From: Myxococcota bacterium | GTDB lineage: Bacteria > Myxococcota_A > UBA9160 > JAFDET01 | DNA: 35,425 nt | Direction of reading: 5' to 3' | NCBI GenBank assembly: GCA_028278065.1 | Contig: JANQFA010000024.1 | Location: forward strand, 1 to 35,425 | Shown here: one piece after another, positions 15,265 through 24,167 of the stretch | Layout: each line of letters starts with the position of its first letter | Position numbering within the stretch: the stretch's first letter is position 1 | Notes under the pieces: generated by a model | The model's input: the letters and a program-made list of their open reading frames with translations, nothing else | What the model was told of the DNA's origin: nothing | The model's database searches: none | Made by a program: the position numbers and the translations under genes

Positions 15265-16103
15265 CCGGGGAGGTCCGGACCGCGCAGCTCGCGCGAGCGG
15301 CTGGTGGCGGCACCCACCGCGTCGAGCAGGGCGGCGCGAAAGCCCCCGCGCTCCAGACGCTCGACCCCGGCGATGGTCGTGCCGCCGGGTGAGGTGACGC
15401 GGTCCTTGAGCTGGGCCGGATGGGCACCCGTCTCCTGGGCCAGCTTGGCCGAGCCAAACACGGTTTGGCAGGCGAGCCGATGGGCGGCGTCGCGCGGAAG
15501 CCCGTGCCGCACGCCGGCGTCGGCCAGCGCCTCGATGAACAGGAAGACGTAGGCGGGGCCGCTGCCCGAGAGGCCGGTCACGGCGTCGAGCTGGTCCTCC
15601 GAGCCGGCGACCCACACGGTGCCCACCGCCTCGAACAGGGCGCAGGCCGCCGCCACATCCGCCTCCTTGGCGGTCGAGCTGGCGCACAGCCCGGTGGCGC
15701 CCGCGTGGACCTGGGCCGGGGTGTTGGGCATGGCGCGCACGAAGCGGGCGCTCGCACTCAGCGCCGACTTGAGGCGATCGAGCGTGACGCCGGCCGCGAT
15801 CGAGATCCACAGCGGGCGGTCCGGGTTGCCCTTTACGCGGGTGAGGATCGGTCGGACCTTGTCGGGCTTCACGGCCACCACGACCAGGTCGGCGTCGGCG
15901 ACGGCCTCGGAGTTGTCCTCGAGCGCGCGCACCCCCAGCTGCTCGCTGAAGAGCTCGCGCCGCTCTTCGAGGGGATCCGTGGCGCAGAGGCGGTCCTTGG
16001 GGAAGCCGGCCGCGACGAGGCCGCCCGCGAGGGCCTCGGCCATGGCGCCGGCGCCCAGGAACGCAATTCGCTTGTCGTCCAGAACATTGCCCAAGGTCGT
16101 CAC
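15249..16103 (-). CDS. proC: Pyrroline-5-carboxylate reductase
   Basis: About 284 residues. The NAD(P)-binding start is RIAFLGAGAMAEALAGGL. The family motifs VVVAVKPDKV, FVRAMPNTPAQVHAG and the signature AVTGLSGSGPAYVFLFIEALADAGVRHGL are intact, as is TSPGGTTIAGV. It reduces pyrroline-5-carboxylate to proline. There is no ATG. GTG 16103 has AGGAGG only 3 bases away, while TTG 16094 has it 12 bases away, so the exact start is uncertain by three codons. It is 29 bases after yggS. The C-terminus lies in short tandem repeats. Confidence 0.93.
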   Translation of the reverse strand: MTTLGNVLDDKRIAFLGAGAMAEALAGGLVAAGFPKDRLCATDPLEERRELFSEQLGVRALEDNSEAVADADLVVVAVKPDKVRPILTRVKGNPDRPLWISIAAGVTLDRLKSALSASARFVRAMPNTPAQVHAGATGLCASSTAKEADVAAACALFEAVGTVWVAGSEDQLDAVTGLSGSGPAYVFLFIEALADAGVRHGLPRDAAHRLACQTVFGSAKLAQETGAHPAQLKDRVTSPGGTTIAGVERLERGGFRAALLDAVGAATSRSRELRGPDLPGKGPR

Positions 16104-16132
16104 GCGCCTCCTCGGCCCCAGGATAACGCGGA

Positions 16133-16840
16133 TCACCCGGGGGGCTCGGTGGGCCGCGGTCCGAACAGGGCCGTGCCGACGCGGACCAGGGTGGCGCCCT
16201 CCTCGACGGCGGCCTCGAAGTCGCGGGACATGCCCATCGAGAGATGGGGGAGAGTCCCTACGCCGGATTCGACCCGCTCCCGCAGCTCGCGCAGGGCCGC
16301 AAAGGTGGCGCGCGCCTCCTCCGGAGTGCCGAGGGCCGGAACGGTCATGAGGCCCTGCAGGTCGAGCGAGTCCAGGCCGGAACACACCTCGAGCAGCGAG
16401 GGGAGCTCCTCCTCGGCGACGCCGCCTTTCTGGGGCTCGCGCGACAGGTTCACCTGGACGAGCACGGGCAGGACCCGTCCGGCGGCCTCGGCTCGCTTCG
16501 CGAGCTCGCGGGCCAGGGAGGCGCGGTCGATCGTCTCGATCACGTCGAAGAGGCGCACGGCGTCGCGCGCCTTGTTGCGCTGCAGGCTCCCGATCAGGTG
16601 CCAGCGCACACGGCGCTCGCCGTCGGCGAGTGCGTCGATCTTGGCGGCCGCCTCCTGGACGTAGTTCTCGCCCAGGTGTACGAGTCCGGCGTCCAGCGCC
16701 TCCCGCACGCACTCGACCGGCATGCGCTTCGACACGCCGACCAGGGTGACCTCGGCCGGGTCGCGATGGGCCCGGCGCGCCGCCGCATCGATGCGGCCGC
16801 GGACGGCGGCCAGCCGCGCGGCGAAGCCCGTGTCGCTCAA
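16133..16840 (-). CDS. yggS: YggS/PROSC-family PLP-binding protein
   Basis: A 235-residue single TIM-barrel PLP protein. PLP lysine K38 is in VGVSKRMP. HLGENYVQE, WHLIGSLQRNKA, LMTVPALG, LSMGMSRDFEAAVEEGATLVRVGTALFG are all conserved. The family maintains PLP and amino-acid homeostasis and has no known catalytic turnover. The start is TTG 16840, overlapping the maf stop by 4 bases (TTGA). The adjacency yggS-proC is very widespread in bacteria. Confidence 0.94.
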   Translation of the reverse strand: MSDTGFAARLAAVRGRIDAAARRAHRDPAEVTLVGVSKRMPVECVREALDAGLVHLGENYVQEAAAKIDALADGERRVRWHLIGSLQRNKARDAVRLFDVIETIDRASLARELAKRAEAAGRVLPVLVQVNLSREPQKGGVAEEELPSLLEVCSGLDSLDLQGLMTVPALGTPEEARATFAALRELRERVESGVGTLPHLSMGMSRDFEAAVEEGATLVRVGTALFGPRPTEPPG

Positions 16841-17430
16841 GCGCCGCGGGCCCGCCCCAGCAGGGCCCGAGTCTCGTCCATGGGCAGGCCGATCACGTTG
16901 GTCTCGCTCCCCTCGATGCGCACGATGAAGCGCCGCCCCTCGCCCTGGGCCGCGTAGGCCCCGGCCTTGTCGAGCGGCTCGCCCCCGGCCACGTAGCTCC
17001 GCACCTCGCTCTCGTCGGCGTCCCGCATCACCACCGTGCTCTCGACCGTGCAGGAGCGGATCGAGAGCTCGCGGGCATCCACCAGGGCGACACCGGTCAC
17101 CACCACGTGGCTGCGTCCCAGGAGACGCGAGAGGAGCTTCACCGCGTGGGCCTCGTCGCGGGGCTTCCCGAGCGCTTCGCCCGCCAGCACCACGATGGTG
17201 TCCGCGCCCAGCACCAGGCGGTTCCGGCCCGGTCCCAACGTGCGCGCGACGGCCAGGGCCTTCTCCCGGGCCAGACGCTCGGCCTGCGCACGCGGTGTCT
17301 CGTCCGGGAGGGCGGATTCGTCCAGGTCTGCCGGGATCGCCTCGAACGGGATTCCCGCGGCCGCCAGCAGGTCCCGCCGGCGCGGAGACGCGCTGGCGAG
17401 CACCAGGTCGGGCGCGTTCGCTCGAGTCAT
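16837..17430 (-). CDS. Maf-type nucleoside triphosphate pyrophosphatase
   Basis: A 197-residue Maf/Ham1-fold enzyme: LASASPRRRDLLAAAGI at the N-terminus, GADTIVVLAGEALGKP with the catalytic Asp, VVTGVALVD, and EPLDKAGAYAAQG..IEGSETNVIGLPM at the C-terminus. Maf proteins hydrolyse non-canonical or certain canonical NTPs (dTTP/UTP or m7GTP subclasses) and have been linked to division arrest. It is the first gene of the maf-yggS-proC group and has ATG 17430 close to the -10 region. Confidence 0.92.
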   Translation of the reverse strand: MTRANAPDLVLASASPRRRDLLAAAGIPFEAIPADLDESALPDETPRAQAERLAREKALAVARTLGPGRNRLVLGADTIVVLAGEALGKPRDEAHAVKLLSRLLGRSHVVVTGVALVDARELSIRSCTVESTVVMRDADESEVRSYVAGGEPLDKAGAYAAQGEGRRFIVRIEGSETNVIGLPMDETRALLGRARGA

Positions 17431-17436
17431 GGCGCG

Positions 17437-17465
17437 GGGTTACCGGCCGCCCCGGGCGACGTCAA
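17437..17465 (-). promoter_or_regulatory. Possible promoter of the maf-yggS-proC group
   Basis: On the minus strand a good TTGACG (17465-17460) is followed 17 bases on by a poor TAACCC (17442-17437), which ends 6 bases before ATG 17430. If used, the message would be leaderless. Confidence 0.35.
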
Positions 17466-17490
17466 GCTCGCCCCGGCGAGCCATCGGGAC

Positions 17491-17499
17491 TGGTAGGAT
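17491..17499 (+). promoter_or_regulatory. Extended -10 promoter of the mscS-type gene
   Basis: TGGTAGGAT has a TGN extension next to a TAGGAT hexamer (17494-17499). The predicted start near 17507 leaves a leader of about 28 bases containing a GGAGGAGGGAG ribosome site just ahead of ATG 17536. Confidence 0.5.
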
Positions 17500-17535
17500 C
17501 CCGCTGGCCGCTGGAGTCGGCTCGGAGGAGGGAGC

Positions 17536-18360
<825 letters not shown>

Positions 18361-18460
18361 GGAACCTGCCGGGTGCTTGCACCTGGGCGGTCTTCGAGGT
18401 GGCCGAGCGATTCGAGGGGGACGGCGCTCCGGACCCGTGCGGGGCGGCCCCCGACGACTG

Positions 18461-18466
18461 TAAGAT
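18461..18466 (+). promoter_or_regulatory. -10 box (TAAGAT) of the DUF7064-like gene
   Basis: TAAGAT preceded directly by TG. The expected transcription start is near 18473, about 30 bases before the presumed initiation codon at 18502. No good -35 is visible. Confidence 0.4.
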
Positions 18467-18501
18467 GGACTGCCTGATCTGACGCCGCCGGGAGACCCGA
18501 G

Positions 18502-19485
18502 ATCCCCATCCTCGACCCTCACCACGACTTCCAGCACCCCGTCGAAGGCGACTCGGCCTGGAGCGAGTCGTACTACTTCAACGCCTACGATCCTCAGGCC
18601 GAGGTCGGCTTCTTCTCGCGGGTGGGGATCCGGCCCAACGAGGGGACGATCGACGGCAACTGTGCCGTGTGGCTTCCCGGCAACGAGCTGGGCTTCCTGT
18701 TCGGAAGGCGCGAGCAGAGCGAGATGATCGATCGGGTGCTCGAGGTCGGCGACGTGCGCTACGAGATGCTCGAGCCCATGAGGCGCTGGCGGATCACCGC
18801 CTCGGGCGAGGCCCGGATCGGACACCTCGCCACGGGTGAGCGGCGCCGCGCGCCGCTGTCGGTGGACGCCACGTTCGAGGCGCTGATCCCGGCCATCGGA
18901 TCCGACGGGCAGGGTCGTGAGGGGCAGGGCGCCGCCGCCGAGGCGCGCAAGCTGACCGGCAAGGGGCACCTGGAGCAGGCCGGGCGCTGGAGCGGCTGCA
19001 TCGAGCTCGACGGCGTGCGCCACGAGCTGGGCGGCGAGGCACGCGGCAACCGGGACAAGTCGTGGGGGCCGCGTCGCTGGGGCGGACCGCGCATGTGGCG
19101 CTGGTTCTCGATCAACGTGGGGGACGCTGTCCACTTCGGCGGGATCCGCATCGGAACCGATGCCGGAGACCTGCACCGGGGCTGGGTCTGGAAGGACGGG
19201 GAGCATGCCAGCCTGCGCGAGTGGGACGTGCGCACGGAGCTGGCCGGAGACGGTCTCACCCAGCGGGTGGTGCATCTGCGGGCGACCGACAAGCGCGATC
19301 GCGTTCACGAGCTGCGCGGCGAGCTCCTGCGCGTGGCGCCCCTTCCCAGCGAGCGTGACGGGAAGAAGACCCTCGTGAACGAGGGCCTGGCGCGCTGGAG
19401 CCACGAAGGGCGCACGGGCTACGGGATCGCCGAGTATCTGCACCAGCTCGACGCCGCCGGCCGCCCGATCACGCCGATCGACTAG
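18502..19485 (+). CDS. DUF7064/7065-like protein (probably non-canonical ATC start)
   Basis: About 327 residues if read from ATC 18502. Homologue-like sequence (DFQHPVEGDSAWSESYYFNAYDP) begins around 18526, well before the first permitted start (GTG 18622), which has no ribosome site. There is no ATG, GTG or TTG in frame back to the TGA at 18475. GGGAGA (18490-18495) sits 6 bases before ATC 18502. The body has the family pattern of a beta-rich, lipocalin-like double domain: SESYYFNAYDP, RVGIRPNEGT, GHLEQAGRWSG, and RDKSWGPRRWGGPRMWRWFSIN. These proteins accompany lipid and steroid/terpenoid genes in actinobacteria and deltaproteobacteria, but their reaction is unknown. No signal peptide. It ends 9 bases from a convergent gene. 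Confidence 0.8.
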   Translation: MPILDPHHDFQHPVEGDSAWSESYYFNAYDPQAEVGFFSRVGIRPNEGTIDGNCAVWLPGNELGFLFGRREQSEMIDRVLEVGDVRYEMLEPMRRWRITASGEARIGHLATGERRRAPLSVDATFEALIPAIGSDGQGREGQGAAAEARKLTGKGHLEQAGRWSGCIELDGVRHELGGEARGNRDKSWGPRRWGGPRMWRWFSINVGDAVHFGGIRIGTDAGDLHRGWVWKDGEHASLREWDVRTELAGDGLTQRVVHLRATDKRDRVHELRGELLRVAPLPSERDGKKTLVNEGLARWSHEGRTGYGIAEYLHQLDAAGRPITPID

Positions 19486-19494
19486 GCCCGCGTG

Positions 19495-20916
19495 CTACTC
19501 GGCGTAGCCGAGGGCTTCGAGCGCCTCGCGGGTGTCTCGGGGGAGTGCGCTCGGGCTGGCCGGCTCGCCTCCCTCCGCGGCGTAGCGCTCTTCCAGCGCA
19601 CGCAGGCGCCTGGCGAGGTCGTCGCGTCGCTCGACGTGCTCCGGCGCGTCGATCAGATCGCGCGTCTCGGCGGGATCCACGGCCAGGTGGTAGAGCTCGT
19701 GCCGGCCGTCGCTGCCCCAGAGCAGCTTCCAGCCGTCCGAGACGATCGCGCGGATGCGGCGGTCGTAGCGCGCGACGCGCTCGCGCTCCTCCACGGAGGC
19801 CGTGCGCAGGGTGCGGCCCAGGGCCTGGACCGGCCGGTAGTACTCGAGGAAGACGTCGCCCCCCGTGCGCGCGGTCGGGGGCCCGGCCAGGTCGACACCC
19901 TGCACCCCGTAGGCCGCCGCGTCGATTCCGGCAGCCGCCAGCACGGTGGCGAACACGTCCGGAAGCTGGGCCGGAGCCGGGTCGCGCGAGCCCGGCTCGA
20001 AGCGGTGCGCATGCCGGACGATGAGGGGGATGCGCGTCGTGGTCTCGTACAGGGAGAAGACATGGTCCACGTGGCCGCGCTCGCCCAGGTTCTCGCCGTG
20101 GTCGGAGGTCACGACGAGCAACGCGTCGCCGTACCCGTTTCCGTCGAGGGCGGCGAGGATCTCGCCCAGGAGCTCGTCGATGCGGCGCAGCTCCCCGTCG
20201 TAGCGCTCGCTGAGTGCGACCAGCTCGGCGGGCGCCAGATCGCGCCGGCCCAGGTAGTACTCCCGCCAGTGGTTGGCCCGGATGGGAACGCCGGGGTCGC
20301 TGACCCAGCGGTCGCAGTGCCGGCCGCAGGAGTCGTACGGGGAGTGGGGGCCGATGAGGTTGACGAAGAGGAAGAGCGGCGCGCTGCGGGTGCGCGATTC
20401 GAGGAGGTCGGCCACGGCGCCGGCCGCGTGGGCGTCCACCCGAGGGCGTGGGACCTGGCGCCAGCTCTCGGTCCAGGTTGCGAAGCCCTGGTCGAACCCG
20501 CGGGTCCGGGAGATCATGGGATTGCCGACCACGCCGTGTGACTCGTAGCCGTGGGCCGACAGGATCTCGGCCAGGGTCTCGATGGCGGCGGGAAGCGTCC
20601 AGCTCTCCTGGGTCGTTCGGTGGGCGATCGGGTAGAGGCCGCTGAAGAGGGACGCGTGGGCGGGTGCCGTCCACGAAGAAGTGCTGTAGGCCTGCTCGAA
20701 CACGCGTGCCTCGGCCGCCAGGGACGCGAGCACCGGCGTCGTCTCGCGCGCGTAGCCGTAGGGCGTGAGACGATCCGCGCGTGCGGTGTCCAGGACGACC
20801 ACGACGACATCGGGCGGGCTCGCGGATGGCGCACAGGCCGCCGGAAGAAGGGCGAGCAGGATCGCCATCACGGCATCTCGCAGGGGAGCTTCCGACTCGG
20901 CTCTCGGTGTTGCCAT
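19495..20916 (-). CDS. Sulfatase-fold lipoprotein (alkaline phosphatase superfamily)
   Basis: A 473-residue protein starting at ATG 20916. An N-terminal signal ends in LLPAAC, a lipobox-like site. The metal-binding core is VVVVVLDTARADRL. The nucleophile region is SSWTAPAHASLFSGLYP, with Thr (or Ser) where true sulfatases have Cys/Ser in CxPxR. LFLFVNLIGPHSPYD and VTSDHGENLGERGHVDH supply further metal ligands. The lack of CxPxR argues for a phospho- or phosphonate-type hydrolase/transferase, or an unmodified sulfatase homologue, rather than a formylglycine sulfatase. The C-terminal half contains the typical KLLWGSDGRHELYHLAVDPAETRDL strand pattern. It is 19 bases downstream of the next gene and likely in one operon. 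Confidence 0.87.
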   Translation of the reverse strand: MATPRAESEAPLRDAVMAILLALLPAACAPSASPPDVVVVVLDTARADRLTPYGYARETTPVLASLAAEARVFEQAYSTSSWTAPAHASLFSGLYPIAHRTTQESWTLPAAIETLAEILSAHGYESHGVVGNPMISRTRGFDQGFATWTESWRQVPRPRVDAHAAGAVADLLESRTRSAPLFLFVNLIGPHSPYDSCGRHCDRWVSDPGVPIRANHWREYYLGRRDLAPAELVALSERYDGELRRIDELLGEILAALDGNGYGDALLVVTSDHGENLGERGHVDHVFSLYETTTRIPLIVRHAHRFEPGSRDPAPAQLPDVFATVLAAAGIDAAAYGVQGVDLAGPPTARTGGDVFLEYYRPVQALGRTLRTASVEERERVARYDRRIRAIVSDGWKLLWGSDGRHELYHLAVDPAETRDLIDAPEHVERRDDLARRLRALEERYAAEGGEPASPSALPRDTREALEALGYAE

Positions 20917-20935
20917 GAGATGCCGCCGCGGCGGG

Positions 20936-22237
20936 CTAGTCCTCCAGATAGCCCAGCGACTTGAGGCGCTCGATGCGCTGCGCCTCGATCTCGTCGGCAA
21001 GGGGAGCCGCCTCGGCGGGCGCCTTGGCCACAGCCGGTCGCCGCACGACCGGGTTGGCGTCGAGATAGCCGCGCTCGAACAGGTCCTCGGGCACCTCGCC
21101 GCGCATGTTGTCGGGAACTCCCTGGCCCAGCAGGTGAAGCACGGTCGGCGCGACGTCGTAGAGCGAGATCTCGTCCGGGCAGCGGCCGCCGTCGACGGGC
21201 CCCCCGGCCGCGAGATAGATGCCGTGGGTGCTGAGCGGCGACTGGCCGTGCCCGCCCGTGTTGAAGTTGCGGAACTTCCGGGCCGCCTCGAAGCCGTGGT
21301 CGGACACGATCAGCAGCACGTCCTCCGGTGCCAGGGTCGCTGCGATCGCCCCCACGTGGCCGTCGATGCGGCGGTAGACCTCCGGGATCACGCCGCCATA
21401 GCGTTCCACCTCTCCGGGCGCCGGCGGATTGGACGCGAAGTGCGGATGCTCCGGCTCGTAGGCCCGCCACAGGCGGTGGGAGGCCCGGTCGATGCCCTTG
21501 AAGTACACGGCGAGGAATCGGGTCGCGTGTTGCGCCAGAGCCGCTTCGGCCATCGCGAGGATGGCGCGGTCCTCCCAGAAGACGTCGCGGATCAGGCGGT
21601 CGAGCGTCTCGAAGCTGTGATCCTGGCGGAAGGTGGGCACGTCGGGCGCGTCGGCGAGGGGCGCGCTGAGCGCGGAGATCAGCTGGGGCGGGTGCACCAG
21701 CGCAGCGTGCTCCGGGCGGGGCGACTCTCCCTTGGAGAAGAAGCTGATCCAGCGCACGCTCTGCGAGGGGATCGTGTGGTCCGAGATGATGAAGCCGCGC
21801 GTCGGACGAGCCGGATAGGTGAACCACCAGTTCACGATCCCTACGGGTATGCCGGCGTCCGACGCCAGCTCCCAGAAGCGCGGTACGGCGACGTCGTTGG
21901 CGTCGTAGAGCACGCGCCGGCCGTCGACCTCGCGCACGAAGCCGAGGATGCCGTGCTCCTCCGGTGGCACACCGGTCGCGACGGAGGTCCAGATCCGCGG
22001 GGACAGGGAGGGCTTCAGCGAGCGCATGGTCCCGCGGCATCCGCGCGCGATGAGCTCGGCGAGGGTGGGCAGCTCGCCACGCTGCAGGAGGGGATCCGCC
22101 ACGCGCCAGGCCGCTCCGTCGAGAGCGATCAGGACCACACGCCGGTCGACCCGATGCGCGTCCGGCAAAGGGGCCTCCCCGCACGCGCCCGACGCGAGGA
22201 CGCCGAGGGCGATCGCGAGGAGATTGCGCATCCGCAT
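20936..22237 (-). CDS. Type I phosphodiesterase/nucleotide pyrophosphatase-like lipoprotein
   Basis: A 433-residue alkaline-phosphatase-superfamily protein. ATG 22237 gives MRMRN plus a hydrophobic signal ending in LASGAC, lipoprotein-like but with an imperfect lipobox. Motifs are VVLIALDGAAW (metal Asp), SLSPRIWTSVATG (Thr nucleophile, type I PDE style), YFKGIDRASH, VLLIVSDHGFE and STHGIYLAAG. This set matches the PF01663 group, which cleaves phosphodiester or pyrophosphate bonds, often on nucleotides or lipids. The substrate is unknown. C-terminal repeats of charged residues end with RLKSLGYLED, a tail motif shared with many such proteins (the neighbour at 19495 ends EALGYAE). Confidence 0.88.
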   Translation of the reverse strand: MRMRNLLAIALGVLASGACGEAPLPDAHRVDRRVVLIALDGAAWRVADPLLQRGELPTLAELIARGCRGTMRSLKPSLSPRIWTSVATGVPPEEHGILGFVREVDGRRVLYDANDVAVPRFWELASDAGIPVGIVNWWFTYPARPTRGFIISDHTIPSQSVRWISFFSKGESPRPEHAALVHPPQLISALSAPLADAPDVPTFRQDHSFETLDRLIRDVFWEDRAILAMAEAALAQHATRFLAVYFKGIDRASHRLWRAYEPEHPHFASNPPAPGEVERYGGVIPEVYRRIDGHVGAIAATLAPEDVLLIVSDHGFEAARKFRNFNTGGHGQSPLSTHGIYLAAGGPVDGGRCPDEISLYDVAPTVLHLLGQGVPDNMRGEVPEDLFERGYLDANPVVRRPAVAKAPAEAAPLADEIEAQRIERLKSLGYLED

Positions 22238-22303
22238 GGCACGGCAGGCTAGCGCTCGCGTCTGGCGACCGCCGTGCATGAGTCCAGGTGCGCGAGGTGG
22301 ATG

Positions 22304-23923
22304 CTACGGCTCTCGTCCGAAGTCCGGCAGCGAGGCGCGCCGCAGGCGTCCGCCGTCGGCGAGAAAGACCCACGGGTCGTCTTGCCCTGCGATCTGCGCG
22401 GTCTCGCCCCTCACCCAGGCCTCGAACAGCGGACCCAGAGCCAGCACGCGGCGGTCGTAGCGGGCAGGCTCTCCCGGCTCGCGGTACGCGAAGAGCGTCG
22501 AGTAGGTGTCCACGTAGTCCGCGGCGCTGAGCTCCGTCTGGTTCCGTACCGAAGGGGCGAGGACGTCGATCCGCGATCCGTGGTCGCTGTGCAGGAGGAT
22601 TCGCGCGCGCGCGAGCGTGCCCGCCTCGTCCAGTGACGCGAACAGCTCCCCCAGCCGGGCGTGGGTGCAGGCCAGCTGGTCGAGGTAGAGGGGGTAACGG
22701 AGGGCACGGGCGGCGCCCGTGTTCTCGCCGGGCGCCTTGCGGGTCAACCAGTCCGCGGTCCCCGGCCGCACGCGGCAGGCGGCATCGTAGGTGTATGGGA
22801 AGTGCGGGAGCAGAAGGTGGTAGAAGATCATCTCCCCGTCTTCGACGGCCGCGATCCGTGACAGGCTCTGCTCGAAGGACTCCATCGAGGTGAGGGCGCT
22901 CATGCGGCCTGCTCCGCCCCACGGCCAGCGGGGCCAGCTCCATCCGCGGCCCGCTGCCGCCTGGCGCGCCCGGTCGTAGCGTTTGTGGATCTCCCTGCGC
23001 AGGTCCGCGCGACGCAGGTACATGCCGAAGATGGCGCGCACCTTCTCGCGCACGGCAAGGGGCGCATCCTGCAGGGGCGCCAGCCGCTCCAGCGGGTAGG
23101 TCGTGCAGCTGGCCAGGGAGATCTCGCCGGGCGTCCCGCAGAAGTCGATGAAGTCGGACTGGATCACGTGGATCCGGTAGCCGCGCCGGGTCATCTCCTC
23201 GAAGTAGGCGTTGCTCGGGAGGCTCGACCCTTCCACGAACTTGCCGGTGGACTCGAAGGTGCGCGTGTCGCGCTCGCTGAAGTTGAAGAGGTTGGGCAGC
23301 GACGCCTGGGTGGTTCCGTACCGGCTGTAGGCGCGAGGGAAGACCGTGAAGCCCCAATCCTCCAGGTCCCGCTTCAGTGCCCGCACCCGCTCGCCTTGCG
23401 GGTCGAACTCGGCGGGGATGCCCTCCACGCCGACGTGCTCGTCGAGGACGAAGTGGATCAGTGGGGCCGGAAGCGGGCCGCGTCTCTCGCTGGCCGGCTC
23501 GGTTGCCGACTCGGGTGGCGGTTGTGGTCGACCGCCCACGACCAGGGTGCTGACCAGCGCGACGGCCAGAACCGTCGAGGTGATCTCTCCCAGGTGCTCG
23601 CGGAGAAGCCAGCCGAGCGCCGCGACTCCGACGAGCGCGCCCACCAAGGGTGCGCCCAGCTCGATCCGCCACCCGCTCTGGAAGTCGGCGAACACCAGCA
23701 CGAGCAGCGCCGTCAGGCCGACGTGCACCCGCTGGCCGCCCCGCATCATCGCCGCGCCGAGCAGCAGTCCGACGCCCGTCAGCACGGCGAGGCAGACCAG
23801 CAGCTCCGGGCGCGACAGGGCGTAGCCCTGGTGAAGTGCGAACACCACGAACGGCACGAGCAGGAAGAGAGGGCCGGATGCGAGGGTGGTGAGCCGCTGC
23901 AGGCGCGTCGGGGTGGACACCAT
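22304..23923 (-). CDS. Membrane-anchored sulfatase-like hydrolase/transferase
   Basis: A 539-residue protein. Four hydrophobic helices lie in residues about 15-135 (PLFLLVPFVVFAL, LLVCLAVLTGVGLLLGAAM, VGLTALLVLVFA, LVGALVGVAALGWLL, plus STVLAVALVSTLVVG), followed by a Pro-rich linker and a periplasmic alkaline-phosphatase-fold domain: LIHFVLDEHVG, YGTTQASLPNLFNFS (candidate Thr nucleophile), IFYHLLLPHFPYTYD, and RILLHSDHGSRIDV. The architecture (N-terminal membrane helices plus AP domain) resembles LtaS/EptA/OpgB-type enzymes that move phospho-groups onto surface polymers; the specific donor is unknown. It is divergent from the small membrane protein and methyltransferase genes, and likely heads the minus-strand hydrolase operon. 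Confidence 0.88.
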   Translation of the reverse strand: MVSTPTRLQRLTTLASGPLFLLVPFVVFALHQGYALSRPELLVCLAVLTGVGLLLGAAMMRGGQRVHVGLTALLVLVFADFQSGWRIELGAPLVGALVGVAALGWLLREHLGEITSTVLAVALVSTLVVGGRPQPPPESATEPASERRGPLPAPLIHFVLDEHVGVEGIPAEFDPQGERVRALKRDLEDWGFTVFPRAYSRYGTTQASLPNLFNFSERDTRTFESTGKFVEGSSLPSNAYFEEMTRRGYRIHVIQSDFIDFCGTPGEISLASCTTYPLERLAPLQDAPLAVREKVRAIFGMYLRRADLRREIHKRYDRARQAAAGRGWSWPRWPWGGAGRMSALTSMESFEQSLSRIAAVEDGEMIFYHLLLPHFPYTYDAACRVRPGTADWLTRKAPGENTGAARALRYPLYLDQLACTHARLGELFASLDEAGTLARARILLHSDHGSRIDVLAPSVRNQTELSAADYVDTYSTLFAYREPGEPARYDRRVLALGPLFEAWVRGETAQIAGQDDPWVFLADGGRLRRASLPDFGREP

Positions 23924-23968
23924 TTCGTTCGCTCTTTCGCGGTTCTAGCTGAACGAGATGCGGACCGC

Positions 23969-23975
23969 TATAAAT
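23969..23975 (+). promoter_or_regulatory. -10 box (TATAAAT), likely leaderless
   Basis: TATAAAT ends 9 bases before ATG 23985, with no Shine-Dalgarno between. The rest of the sequence around it is unusually AT-rich for this region. It would place the transcription start at or beside the start codon. Confidence 0.6.
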
Positions 23976-23984
23976 CCCCCAGGC

Positions 23985-24167
23985 ATGTTTGGCGTGATCC
24001 TCTACATCGATGCGGGTACGGGCAGCATCATCATCCAGGGCCTGATCGCCGCGTTCGCCGGTGCGGCGGTGACGGCTCGGCTCTATTGGAGCCGGATCAA
24101 GCGGACGTTCGGTCGCGGGGCCACCAAGCCGGACGAGGCGGAGCAAGACGCGCCGAGTGATGCATGA
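23985..24167 (+). CDS. 60-residue membrane protein with YIDxGTGS motif
   Basis: MFGVILYIDAGTGSII begins the protein, followed by a single transmembrane helix (IIIQGLIAAFAGAAVTARLYW), a basic stretch SRIKRTFGR, and a polar C-terminus. It matches an uncharacterised small membrane protein family I recall with the signature Y-[IL]-D-P-G-[ST]-G-S; here the Pro is Ala. Such proteins occur near sulfatase-like and methyltransferase genes in surface-polysaccharide loci. ATG 23985 is chosen over ATG 23958 because the -10 box lies between them. The TGA overlaps the methyltransferase start. The function is unknown. Confidence 0.78.
   Translation: MFGVILYIDAGTGSIIIQGLIAAFAGAAVTARLYWSRIKRTFGRGATKPDEAEQDAPSDA

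Noticed and set aside
18475..18477. In-frame TGA upstream of the DUF7064-like gene as a selenocysteine codon
   Set aside because: No start codon or family-like sequence precedes it in that frame, so there is nothing to read through.
18465..18482. Five-codon ORF (MDCLI) just ahead of the DUF7064-like gene
   Set aside because: Its ATG overlaps the putative -10 box, so it would not be in the transcript. No attenuator structure is evident.
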